NCBI GenBank assembly: GCA_037176885.1
Contig: JAWWNJ010000033.1
Span: forward strand, 1,612,001 to 1,676,000
Origin: Favolaschia claudopus
Lineage: Eukaryota; Basidiomycota; Agaricomycetes; Agaricales; Mycenaceae
DNA length: 64,000 bases
Direction of reading: 5' to 3'
The notes under the pieces were generated by a model. That model made no database searches. It was not told where the DNA came from and saw nothing but the letters and a program-made list of their open reading frames with translations. Made by a program: the position numbers and the translations under genes. Below, in pieces: positions 30,930 through 42,599 of this stretch; position 1 is the stretch's first letter; each line of letters starts with the position of its first letter.

Positions 30930-32300
30930 CTGTACTTCAAATTCTCGGTGCAATACCTGCAGGTCAACCTTTGAGAAACCCAAAGCACTGATGGCGCTCT
31001 AGAGACCTCAAAAAAACCGGTTTTTCTTCGAAACCCCCGGGAATGTCTTAGTTTTGAGCCTCTGCGTCTGGCCCGCAGTGCGTCTGGCCTGCGGGCCAGA
31101 TCCGTCGAAATATGGCTGGTTATGAAAATACTTTATGGCCCGACCCGCGTAATAGGGGCCTTTTCAAGGGCTGTTTATCAATCGCTTTTCCAGGGGTACC
31201 ATCAATAATGATGGTGATTCTGATGGGGTCAAAACACGTCCCAAAGCATTATACATTATACAAATTGAGCACTCCGCTGTTCAATGACAGCAAAAACCAA
31301 GCAAAAACCCCACCGCTCATGACTTAATCGGACGACGAGTACACGGAATGAAGCAAGCTTCCCCTCCTATGTGGACCATTGTCCACATACCCAACATTCT
31401 CTTGAGGACTTTCACACGTTTCCTTGCATTGGTTGTACTATTATGCCCAATGGGTCTGAATTTGCACATTGGGTCTGAATCGCCGATTTCTTGCTCCTCC
31501 CTTTTACCTTTGGGCCCCGGTACCTTCCGGCATTTGTTCATGTACTAGTTGACTACAACTATACAAGAGGCCTTGATATTCCGCGAAGAGGAAGATATTA
31601 AAAAACACTTACCGGAGCATCAAACTCAGCGGTGTCAAAACACATCGCTGATGTAAGGGCAACCCCAAGGCCCGAGAAAAACTCAAGAGTCCTGACGAGG
31701 GAGAATCCAAAGAATCAATAAGGCTACACTACCAGAAGTACAAGGGAGCGCACCTGAGGAGGGAGAATCCAAAGAGAAGACACGAGTGGATTCTCCCACG
31801 TCAGAGCAGGAGCTGCTCGACGCAACGAGCGGATCTGGGCTGGCGTCGCTTCACGGTCGCGGAAGGGCAAGGAGTCGAAGGCGGTGGCGGCGATGGCACG
31901 AGGGGCTGTAGGGTTCTTGCTGTAAGGATGCTGCCTCAACCTTACAACATTCAGACACACAGACACACCGAAGTCCACACATCATTATTTCCGCTATGCG
32001 TTCACCATTCCGATACTATATTACCGCTCTCCTATTGCACCGGACTTGAGACCTCCTGTTGTGATCAACCGCTCTCTCCGCGTCTGAGCTTTATTGCTTC
32101 TAGATGCCCTCCAGGACATCTCCGTCCTTGGACTCTCACCACCGTCTCACTTCTGGCTTGTTTTGCTTATCACCGAAGCTCCGGATGTGAATCATTGCAT
32201 CACCTTGGTCTTCCCTATAGTCATCCTCTATCCGACATTCCGCCATGATCATTCCTCCATTCCGATTCTCTGCATCGCCGGCATGATCAAACCTTTATCT
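30930..32300. other. No gene recognised
   Basis: No convincing coding frame. A short repeated word GAGGGAGAATCCAAAGA occurs at 31699 and 31759, with its partial inverse TGGATTCTCCC at 31790. Confidence 0.35.
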
Positions 32301-32308
32301 CCCTATCC

Positions 32309-32560
32309 AATGATGGCAACATTGGTGTAGTCCCTGTCTCTGGCCTAGCAAGCCATTGACCTCTTCCTCCACCGTCTCCCTGAACTAATGATGGCAACAT
32401 TGGTTTAGTCCCTGTCTTTGGATTGGCATCCCATTGACATTCTCTTATCTTTCCCTTTAGAGTCAGATCACCGCTGTGCTCTATCTTCCTCCTTATCATT
32501 GTCCTTCTTGGGGTCGGATCGCCGCTGCGCTCCATCCTCCTCACCGTCCGTCCTCTGTGG
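32309..32560. repeat. Two sets of direct repeats
   Basis: AATGATGGCAACATTGGT, then AGTCCCTGTCT, occurs at 32309 and 32397 (period 88 bp). GGATCGCCGCTGCGCTCCAT at 32516 repeats a similar phrase at 32466 (period about 50 bp). Confidence 0.6.
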
Positions 32561-33440
32561 TTTCCAGACATATTGTTGTTCTAGGCTTGGCCCCTCGGAG
32601 CTGTATTGATCTTCCAGAATCATCCTCCTTGCTACGTGTCGTCTGATTTGCGGGCACTCCTGAGCTTGCGAGAGGCAATGTTTTGTGACAGCGGAGTGAC
32701 GTGTCACGTGACCCTCCTTCTTCCTGACCTCCGTGTCGACCACACGGCACGACGCTACCAGCTCATTCGACATTCGTCGTCTTGGAAATACCTCAAGATT
32801 TTCTTTCCTGCTGTGTTTTGCGACCCTCTTTGCTTCCTTGGTCCCGAATCTTCGACTCCCGACTCCTGACCCTCGGCCAGCCCGAAGTTTCTTCCTTGCG
32901 TGTACGACTTTCCCCGTTGACGATATGCACTACCTTTCGTTGACTCTGGCTTCTAAATCTGCGAACTCTACGCTTGTATGGAGACCCCTATTCATTGGCT
33001 TGGGATTCCGGTCCATAGGAGTGAAGAGTGCTAGTGAACAACGACTCGGATGCCAGGAGCTCGGAGCTAGGCGAGTCTTCTCATTTTGTTCTTCTCCTTC
33101 ATTCTCCCTTCCTCCATCTGCCTATGCTGCCTATCTCGTTGCGCCCCGAGCTGTATGATATCTCACTTGCTCTATGCTTGGTCTCCTGGCATGCGTTGAC
33201 CTCCAATGCCGTATATGCATGATTCCCTGTTACTTATCAAGCGTGTCATTTTCGCGCTCGAATTTGCTTCCCACTGCGATTACACGTCTCATTTCCGCGC
33301 TCATCTAGGGTATCCACGGTGGTTTTCTATAGCTCTAGGTGGCCTCTTCAGACGGCGATCGTCGGCGTCTACATGCACTTCTTTCTGTGATTACGCAACT
33401 CTACGCACAGATTCTGCCTTTTATGCGCTGCCTACTGTGC

Positions 33441-33740
33441 ATCCGTCCAGCGCCTACATCCGCCTACGAGTACATTTTGCCTTTACGCGGCACCTCCATG
33501 TGTTACATCCGCGAACGTCCAGCGCCTATATGCGTCTACGAGTTACCTTGTGCGTTACACCCGCATCTGTCCAGCGCCTACATGCGCCTACGAATACATT
33601 TTGCCTTTACGTGGCACCTCCATGCGTTACATCCGCGAACGTCCAGCGCCTATGTGCATCTACGAGTTACCTTGTGCGTTACACCCGCATCTGCCCAGCG
33701 CCTACATGCGCCTACGAATTATTATTTACGGTTACGCGGC
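33441..33740. repeat. Compound tandem repeat, 124-bp period
   Basis: CGCCTACGA(G/A)TA starts units at 33461, 33585 and 33709. Each unit holds two variants of a core CCAGCGCCTACATGCGCCTA, so five cores alternate at spacings of roughly 54 and 70 bp. The period of 124 is not a multiple of three, so the open frames across it are by-products. Confidence 0.8.
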
Positions 33741-33744
33741 ACCT

Positions 33745-36700
33745 GTTCCGACTCATATATATGTTGATCTGTGTGATACGCTCTTTGAGACTTCCCCGCG
33801 TCAGATAGCGCTTTGGCTAACGCTTTAGGAATTCTTCCCCTCATCGTGATAGTTTGACAAATCCCTCTTCCGGGTTCCCAATTATTTGTGCAACTCATCT
33901 CAGATTCTTTCTGACGTCGTAAACCAATCTTACTTGGGCATTTGTCCGTATTATCAATTAGCTCCCGTTTCCGACGCAGTGTCTACTCTGTTTCGCTCAT
34001 CCGACGACGTGGCCCCTACCTACGGTGTTTTTGATCTGCCGTCATTCCGACTTTTACCTATTCCTTGTGCTTTCTTTTGAGACCACTCGAGATTAGCATT
34101 GACTATCTGCGGTTTATGCGTCTCCGGGCAATTTCTCGACATGACTCCATAACCGCCTGCCACTGCTCAATATGCTGCAGCCAATTTTCGATTTTTCTGG
34201 GTTGATCGTCGTTTGGTGCTGTATCTGCCACCGCCACCTGCACATCTTCATGAGGTGGCGAGTGAATCTCAAGTGCCGTATCTTCCGATAGTTTGATCTA
34301 CCCATCTGGAGTACATTTGGACAGTGCCTCTACCACGTCAGGTTCAACGGAACCTTGGGATTGACGAATAGCACAATTTACCTTCTCGGAAGTGAATCGT
34401 CTTCTGATTCATCACGGTGGGCCCACTGCGAAATCAATGCGGTTTGTCTACATCTATGGCTGCAACACACTATGCGATGGTTCAAATCTTCTGGCTCTAA
34501 CTTATACTGGATGACCGAACCGGAGTACAAAATGGGGGTCTATTCATCTGATTTACCGGAATTTCATCTCGGTCATCTCAGCAAGCTGAAAGGTTTGTAC
34601 TTTCTTTTTCGCACATGACGTCAGACCTTTGAGTTTGATTCTATCTGTGCGGATTCTACGATTACGATGCTATATTCTCGTCGATTTCACTCGCTTTCCG
34701 ACGTTGATTGTCACTGGAATTCCATCTGGTGCCGGTCTAGTTCCCCTTCGGATGGATCTTCGAATCTCTTGCTTGATATGGATTATTCCCAAGCTGATAT
34801 TCAGTCTCATGCAGCGAATTCAACTTCCGATACGGCCAACTTCCAGTTTTCAATTTCAGTCTTCGTTCTCCGCAGATTTCGTTTCGACCGGTGACGCCGC
34901 TTGTGGGCCGATGGCCTATGTATTCCTTCCGTGTCACATTTCCAACACCTACATCACACTTCTGAATCAATACTTCCTATTTCCATGTTTCCGTTTACGC
35001 TACTCGACTTTTGGATGCTTCGGCCTTCGCTTTACCGGCTATAGTTGATATTTTGCGTACTGACTGGCCCAGAAACCAATCTCTAATATCCCCATACCTG
35101 GCATTGAGACGCTCTCAACTGCGAAAACTACAAGATATTACTGGCCACATGATATCTCGGTTAACTTTGGATTCGAGGTTCTTTCACTGCATTCTGCTGC
35201 AGTTCTCAGCTTTCATGAATCATCGATATATTTTACTTCTCGAATGATGTCTCCCTTCCACGACCTACCTCGGTCCATATGGCCGTATCCCCATTGAATC
35301 TTTTTGTCTCTCAGTATTCAACGCTGTATGGCGCTTGCTTCTAGAGCGGTGATGCATGAGTGCGGTGTTCTCCCAGTTGAAATCCAGTGCTGGCTATTCC
35401 TGGCTCTGTCAAAGCAATGTATATTGCGTTGGATCTGTTTATATTCCCGCTAATTCAATACTGCCTGGATTGACGCGAGTATGAATTCTGGCCGCGTAGT
35501 ACTCGTCTACTAGTTCACAGTATCAGAGTCTCGAGCTCGTATGTTCTCCCTTTGAATGACATATGTAGGCACTCTGGAGTCCTTACTTTCTAGAGCTGGC
35601 TGGTTTCGATGGCTGCTGTAGTTTCAGACATTTTACTGGTTTGATTTTTTGACTCCATGGACGATTGACCGCTTATGCAAATACGTATGGCTGGGCAATG
35701 CTTCGGATTTGACACGTACTTGCTATTCCTTTCTAACATAATTTGGATCGGCTGCGTCCATTGATCTCCACTCGCTCCGCACAAACCACTTGCAAGCCTG
35801 ACTCAACCTGTCTGATTCTAATATTACCGCATATCTCCAAGTAATTACCGGAAGCTCTAAACTGCAGATTCCCGAGCCCTGCTGCTCATTGATAATCCGG
35901 TCAACGGCCTGATAGATACTTGATTGAACCCTCCTTGCCGTGCATTTGAATTCAACCTCCAACGAATGCTTTTAACCTTGACTAGCCAAAATCTTCGGTT
36001 TCAGCTCACAGTTTCTTTACCTGGTGGTCATCGAGTTGCTATCCTCTGCAACTTATTCCGCCTGACAATACAATTGAGCCCGGTTTTCTTTTCGTCATAG
36101 TCCTCACGCTGGGATATGCAACCGTGGCATTCTTCGCATGGAGGACACAAGGTCCCCCATTCCGATATCTCGGGAACCACTTTTTCCTGGTTGCTATGAT
36201 TCAATCGGTGTTCAATGAGACGACTCCGCTACGGATCCTCGCTATGGCGAACCGTGGCTTAAGTTGTGTGGCATATTTAATCGCTTACCAGGGCGTCGAA
36301 AGTCCCATTTCCAACTCTCGCGCTTCCGAGATGACACTGATTTCACTTGTCTGAATCCCTGGTAATATTCGGATTGATATTATGTCTTCAAGAGCTAAGC
36401 CCTAGGTTTCAACGTCATGTCACAACAATTTCTGACGAGATAAAGTTTCCGCCCCTTCCTTCCGATCAGCCGCTTTCTGTTGGGTTAGTCGTGGCCTCTC
36501 GTGATGCCCTCGACTGGCGTCTGCTTTCTTGGGTGCCTTCGCGTGCATCCCTTCGCCCCACGACCAGGAGCCAGCCGGTTATATTCCCCGGTTGCCTTCT
36601 CCTCACCCACACAGAACTACGTCCGCCTCAAATATATCTAAATGAACATGAATGAAGCACAGTCACAAAACCTCCCTTCCTTTCCGACTCCGCATACATG

Positions 36701-36900
36701 TGTCCCGCATATCACCTCTGTATTACACCGGGTGTATGTTTCTCTATACAGCACCACACAACCTGACTTTACTCATTGAAGTATTGTCATCCCACCGCAC
36801 TGTATTCATCCACTGTGATACTGTTGCTCACCGGACCTTACTTTCCTTGGTATTGTCATCTTCTGGTCGTCCTCTATTCTCCCATAATATGACTTCCACT
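33745..36900. other. Long anonymous region, no gene recognised
   Basis: Several open frames of 60-140 codons exist on both strands, but none shows a domain, splice pattern or motif order I can support. No terminal repeats were found. It may be an old, heavily mutated element. Confidence 0.4.
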
Positions 36901-36906
36901 ACTGTA

Positions 36907-37125
36907 CCGGCGTGTATGGTAGCAACGGTAACGCATAACGCGGCCGATTTTTGCTTACAAATCTGCCCATGTATAGTAATTTTGCACAGCTTTTGCACAG
37001 CAAATTACCATATAAGGCTAGCAACGGCGCGTAACTAGTGCTGCCGGGAGCTGAGTTGGAGCTGAGCTCGAGGTGATTGCCCATCAGCTGCCGCACCCCC
37101 AGCCCGTTGCTACCATACTCGGTGT
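36907..37125. mobile_element. Short TIR element containing a hAT/KDZ MITE end
   Basis: GTATGGTAGCAACGG (36914-36928) is inverted at 37104-37118, with further matches outward (ACCG/CGGT). Inside, 37036-37090 (TAGTGCTGCCGGGAGCTGAG and on) matches the inverted right end of the MITE at 54118-54554, a solo end. Confidence 0.55.
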
Positions 37126-37785
37126 CACGGAAAGTGATGGCGTCGCTTCTTTTTTGGATTTCTGGACACTGAATGGAGGATTTTTCATGAAACGAAGTGT
37201 TAGGTGGGCTGGAATGACTATTTGCATATTTCTAGCATAATGATCTAATCAAACAATCATGATATGTCATCAAATGACCGAAAAAGGCAAAGCCACCAAA
37301 ATCTAGCTCGGCGCAAGATGTTTTTCGTCACAATCTGGATGGGCCAGATTGTAGCCCTCAATGAGTAGATAGATGTGGCATTTCGAATTGGGCAAAAATA
37401 TGCATCGGTTCTGTCGCTATAACCCGTGCAATATTGTGTTTTTGGTCAATTTTGGCCATTTTTGCTAATTTTCCCGACTTTGAAGTCCACATATCTCGGT
37501 ATTGCATGTATATTTTCGCATAATTTAAAGTGCCAGGTCTGTCTACTCCTTCAGGGCTACAATGTGGCCGATCTGAAGTTTGGTGAAAAACATCCCACGG
37601 CAAGCTGAATTTTGGGTGTTTTGCCTTTTTCGGACATTTGATCGCGCATCACAATTTATTGATCAAATCATGGTGCTAGGAATATGCGCGTAGTCATCCT
37701 ACACTGCCTAGCACTTTGATTTGGGCAAAGGCATCCATCCACCGCCCAGAAATGTGAAAAACCAGCGACGCCATCACTTTTTGTG
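37126..37785. mobile_element. Foldback element, about 660-bp palindrome
   Basis: AAAGTGATGGCGTCGCT (37131-37147) is inverted at 37764-37780. Inverted similarity continues inward: CCGAAAAAGGCAAA near 37276 against TTTGCCTTTTTCGG near 37620, and ATTGTAGCCCT near 37349 against AGGGCTACAAT near 37553. No target duplication is clear. Confidence 0.8.
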
Positions 37786-38506
37786 AGCACGAGTACACGC
37801 CGGTACAGTACTCGACTTCATTCTACCTGTGTTGTTGCCTCTGCAGTCTCTGTTCAGTACTATCTCCACTGCACCACCGTCCAGTCTATCCTTCAGGATT
37901 GACTATCATCCTTGTTGGCCACATTGTCACCTTTTATTGTCTTATCGACCTTCCTCAGCCGTGGTTTAGCACACCATTGCCTCAGTCCTCGTTGCTCCTT
38001 GCTATCATGCATTGTATCTTCATCCGCAACCTCTGACTGATCATCATTGGTCCCCACATCCTTCATACTTTGGCTGATCCCCATCTGACTGTTGGATTCC
38101 TTGTATCGTCGACTCCCACTTACCCTCCTCGACGATCTCATGCACCTTGCTTTCTTATCACTGTAGGATTGATTCCTTATCTTTCTTTATCATTGCTAGA
38201 TTGACTCCTCATCTTAAATCTATCATTATATCAGATCTGCTCCGTTCTGTCACATATCTGATCTTATATAAATAGTAGCTGTAGATTAGTTAAGTACAGA
38301 GAATCTCTTCTTGGTCTTGACCACCATGTACCCTTTCTCTAGTGGCTCCTCTTGAATGACCACACTGTTGTTCTGTCCTTCTTGGCTACTCTGAGTTATG
38401 TCTGGTCGACTCCTCTAGTGTTGACTGCCTCCACAATACGGCAGCCTTCCAGGCGTCTGCCTTCGGCGCAAACCCACCTTCCCAGCAGGATGCTGACGAT
38501 ACAACG

Positions 38507-39167
38507 TTGGCCGTTACTCGATCAACAATGATGCAGCAGAAACAGCGTGCGGCGAATCACCAACGTACGACGAGTCTCGTTGAGAATGCCGCCGCGAGTT
38601 CTGGTGTTCGATGGCCTGCTCCTGAGTCGCCACTGCCCGAGGCAATCGCCCCGCCACCAGATGCATCGGATCCATTCGGACTCAGGGCTACCAGCGCTGG
38701 TTCGAGGATGCAATCTCAACAGGCGGCGTTCATGCAGAGTGCACAGCCCTTGAAGTCCTCATTTTCGTTGCCCCTGCCTCGTCGCCGTCGATACGTTCGC
38801 TATCACCCTCCCTACTCCCTCCGCCTTCACAAGCAACCTCAATACCCAGGTTCCCCCCTCGACCAGCTGGGAGTCTGCGGCTATTCTCACCCCCTGCCCC
38901 CTCTCCGCCTCCGCAAAAGATGGCAACGCCTATAGCGCGCTTCCCTCCTCCACCACGTGCGGCGCCGATGCGCACGTTCTCCACCCCGTCACAAACCCCT
39001 CCGATACTGCCTCCCCGCAAAATGGTGGTATGCCACCAATGTTGACGGCGCAGAGGCAGCAGACACCTGCTTTGCCTTTGCCGCCTCCGATGACGGCCAC
39101 TGCGTCGGGCAAGTCGTCGGGTGGGTTGTCTGCGCAGGATCTCTCGTTTTTCGAGGGATTGTGGATT
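38507..39167 (+). pseudogene. C-terminal, proline-rich part of an unidentified host protein, frameshifted
   Basis: Three frames join into one Pro/Ser-rich sequence with two apparent single-base shifts, near 38770 and near 39025. It runs from TRSTMMQQKQRAANHQRTTS through SLSPSLLPPPSQATSIPRFP to MPPMLTAQRQQTPALPLPPP and ends SSGGLSAQDLSFFEGLWI at TAA. Poly-Pro and short Arg/Lys patches suggest an SH3-ligand-type tail, as in cytoskeletal or endocytic adaptors. That is a guess from composition; the family is not recognised. Confidence 0.4.
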
Positions 39168-39509
39168 TAATTAGCTGTATTTTAGTCAACAGTATTCAAC
39201 TGTCTCTACTACTCAACAGTTGCGAGGAATGTACATACGTGACAGACATATGCTTCAAGCCATTATGCTTGTGATTACAGTGAAATCTAGAGTACGCAAG
39301 GAAACACTCTCGTTCTGAGTACAGTTGGTCTTTTGTAATCCGAGTCCTGAATTGGAAAGTTTATATCGTCGCTGCATTTGGGTTCATCAGATGTCGCTGG
39401 CGCTTGCGAGCTGCGCCCGTTTTTTCTCTCGTCTCTCCGCAAGAAACTTGACAAACGAAGTCAGCCGGGGGCAAAACCAGTCCGGGACTGAGAGCGACCG
39501 TTTAACTGA

Positions 39510-39894
39510 GATCATAACAGCAAAAAAAAAACATTTTACACGTACCGCAGAGTTGGTTTGGCCATACAATACACCTTGGCCGTACGTCCTCCAGTCCCTC
39601 CAGCGTTGGGTATACCGAAAAGTCGAGGGGTGGAACTTCCACTTTTGGGCATTCGCCACTGAAAGATGGAACTACACCCTTCACCCAAAGATAGCGTATT
39701 TCCCCATCAGGCTCTTGGTGGCGAATAACGGCCTCATCCTTCGCCACGTCCGGTCGTTCGGGTACTTTCCGCTGTTGTTCCTCTGTGCATAAACGAGTTC
39801 CGAGATCGACCATCTGTGCATGGGTGACACTATAACCGATCACAAATGGGATGCAAGGCCGGGAAAGAATGGAGATAGGGTAGGACATATGCAA
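39510..39894 (-). CDS. Hypothetical small protein exon
   Basis: The frame starts MHMSYPISILSRPCIPFVIG and continues through MVDLGTRLCTEEQQRKVPER and FSVYPTLEGLEDVRPRCIVW. It has balanced composition and a possible donor after the CGTAC near 39541, with a T-rich intron and a CTCAG acceptor following. No domain is recognised. It may be a gene fragment between repeats. Confidence 0.3.
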
Positions 39895-40742
39895 CGGGAT
39901 GTGAACGAGAGAAACTCAGAGCGCTAGAATCGAAAACCGACGAGCTTTGCAACAGCGTGTGGTTTGGTTTTCCTGAAGATACCGTCGGGGTGAGGCCACT
40001 GACGCGGGGGGAAAAGAAGAACTGTGGTTGTGGTCACGGTAGAAAGCAACGCGCACATGTGATAAGCTGTGACCCTCCGTGACCGTGACTTCCCTTCTTT
40101 ATTCTCTTCCACTGTTTTCCTTCAGCCTTCCTTTGGATCTTGTGACGTCAATCCATTACCTGTTTAGGTATTGACAACTGATTGCCGGGTGGTGGTGGTG
40201 ACTGAGGCTCTCGGGGTCTTGACAGCAAGGTTCTGGGTAGTCGCGGTCGTATAAACATTTTAACTATGCGTTGAAGGAATGTGCACCTTCCAGAGTCAAA
40301 AAACGCGAGCGGAGGGGTAATTATGGTAGGTCGCCCAAGGAAAGTGGCCCAGACCTGCCCAAGTCCCCGCTCCCATCATGACCAAAATCGATCAAACGTC
40401 AAAAGCTGTCATTAGTATTACCGATTAGGAAACATTATTGCCTCTGCACTACGCTCACTAGGTTGGTCCATGGATTTTACAGGGATTCCCGTTTTTTGAA
40501 GGCGAAGGGAGCCATTATTCATCCTCTAAGCATTCCTCCACAAACAAAAGGGATACCAAAGGGATACATCTAAGTTTCGCTGCTCCGAAAGACGACGTGA
40601 AGCGCCGAAATGGCAAATATGTGGTGAAGCGATCCGATTGATCCATCCATATACATTGACATTAGCCGAGTTTCGTTCTCGTTTCTCGTTCATACCGCAC
40701 TTGGAATCCACCAAAAATATGCAGAAACGGCCGAGATTGAGG

Positions 40743-42133
40743 CCCAGTGAAAATCCCAGCTAGACAGATCGAGCCGGAAAGAGGTAGAGCGAGATATTGA
40801 GGTACAACGAGAGCAAACGAGGGGGAATCGAGGTATGCAACAACAAATCAACACATGCTTCCCTAACATCCAGTCACAATCGCCAGACCTCGACGACTCG
40901 AGGCTGTCACGCGACGTGCCCGCTGCATGCCCCGTGCGCCATTGCGTCATCAACGACGTCGAATAAAATAAAATTGTACGTTTTTGACTTTACTCTTTCC
41001 TTTCCTCCCACCACCATCCTCCACGCCTCCTGCCTCCCTCCCCTCTCTCCCTCGCTCTGCCGCCTGCCACGGCACTATTTCAACGTCTCACCGAGCTTGT
41101 ACCGTGCATCTCACTTTCTGCTGCTCATCCTGTGCGCGCCAACCGTGTCGCTGGTCGTTTACGCTCTCGGGCTCTCTTCTAGCGCGTCTCTTCCAGGTAG
41201 CGGTACATGGCGAGTACTCGTGATTTGTCTGAGAATCTTGGCTTCCATCTGCACTTGAAACCAAGGTGACTGTATACCCGATTTACGGTGCGCAACGCCT
41301 CAGCAACCTCAAACCGCGAGAATCTGTGCCTTGTTCTTTCGACTTCTTTTTGTTTTACGCTGCGCTCAGGCTGTACATTCATCGAATCTCGTTCTGTTTT
41401 CCCGCACAGTCGTACGCGTATGTCGGTTTGGGGTAGGTTCCACGGCTTTTACCTTTCTTTCGCATACTCATTCCATTTTACACTTTGTTTCTACCATCTC
41501 TTTCTTCCCCTCTCGTCTCTCGGACTCTCTCCACCTTCCCAGCCCAGATCCTTTCGGTCCAGCCGTCTTAAGTTCCGCTCCTCGCGTTGCGGGGCCGCTC
41601 TCTTGCAGTTCGCCGAGTTACCGTTCAGATATCGATGGGTGCGTCTCTGGATTTTGTGTTATCTCTCGTTGTCTTATTCCCTCCTTAGAATGTTGTACGT
41701 CGTCGCGTCCACAACATGTTTATCAGAGGTAAGTACTATTCAATTTTTCTTGGCGATCATGTTCTAAATTGTCCCATAGTTGCTCGCCGTCTCTAGCTGC
41801 AGAATCGTAAGGGTGTCCGGCCCAGGTTCTCTCGGTTCGGCGGGTGGATTTGCAGGCAGTGGGGGCATTTTGTAGAGTACGGATGTACCGTAATAGGACG
41901 GAATAAATAAATGGCATTTTTATTTCTATTTTTAATTGAATGACATTGAGAATCTCGAGGGATCACGTTGCAGTGGTTGACATCTCGTGGCACCTCGACA
42001 GCGCTCGACCTACCTCAAAATATCAGGGAGGTAGAACGAGGTCAGTCCGGATTTGCGAGATGGAACGAGGAAGGCTGATTTCCTCGATCCGGCTCTTTCC
42101 GGCTCGATGTATCTAGCTGGGATTCTCACTGGG
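40743..42133. mobile_element. 1.4-kb element with about 45-bp TIRs and near 8-bp TSD
   Basis: CCCAGTGAAAATCCCAGCTA on the left and the inverted TAGCTGGGATTCTCACTGGG on the right continue inward through ATCGAGCCGGAAAGAG. The flanks GATTGAGG (40735-40742) and ATTGAGGT (42134-42141) share ATTGAGG. The interior is pyrimidine-rich on the plus strand from about 40980 to 41600 and has no recognised transposase. A minus-strand frame near 41180-41380 (FEVAEALRTVNRVYSHLGF) looks protein-like but is unidentified. Confidence 0.7.
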
Positions 42134-42163
42134 ATTGAGGTCAAAACCGACCGTCCGTCCATG

Positions 42164-42572
42164 TAGGGCTCTAACCCGTCCGTCTTCGGACGGCAAAAAC
42201 GGACGGAACGGACGGACGGAAGCCGTCCCGTCGAGCATCTGGTGAGTCCAAAAGACGGACGGCATACCGACGGGCCAACCGACGGCGCATCAGATCGCTG
42301 CGGCTGAGGCCTTGACAACGCTTCCCCAAGCGTCGGATGTGGTGCCTCGGATCTCATCCAGAGTCGATTCCGAGGGATTTCGGCTTCAAAACACTGAGTT
42401 GTGCTTGACGCTTGTTGTCAAACGGACGGGACGGGGACGGGACGGCATGTAACGGCAAAGACGGGACCTGTCCCGTCTCGCAATTGAACTGCGGACGGCT
42501 ACGGACGGCTGGGTCCCGTCTTTGCCGTGTTTTTTGGACGGGTACGAACGGAACGGACGGGTTAGAGCCCTA
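42164..42572. mobile_element. MITE with perfect 8-bp TSD (CGTCCATG), keyword GGACGG
   Basis: The ends TAGGGCTCTAACCCGTCCGT and the exact complement are flanked by CGTCCATG at 42156-42163 and 42573-42580. GGACGG/CCGTCC and GGGACGG occur more than a dozen times, dense at both ends and sparse in the centre. No coding potential. Confidence 0.95.
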
Positions 42573-42599
42573 CGTCCATGACCTAATGTCACTACAGAT

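Noticed and set aside
33441..33740. CRISPR-like array
   Set aside because: Repeats with alternating 54/70-bp spacing look regular, but the 'spacers' are themselves repeated and the context is eukaryotic; it is a compound tandem repeat.
33206..33828. Long overlapping open frames (142-200 codons) as a gene
   Set aside because: They run through a 124-bp tandem array whose period is not a multiple of three; the repeated peptide appears in three frames.
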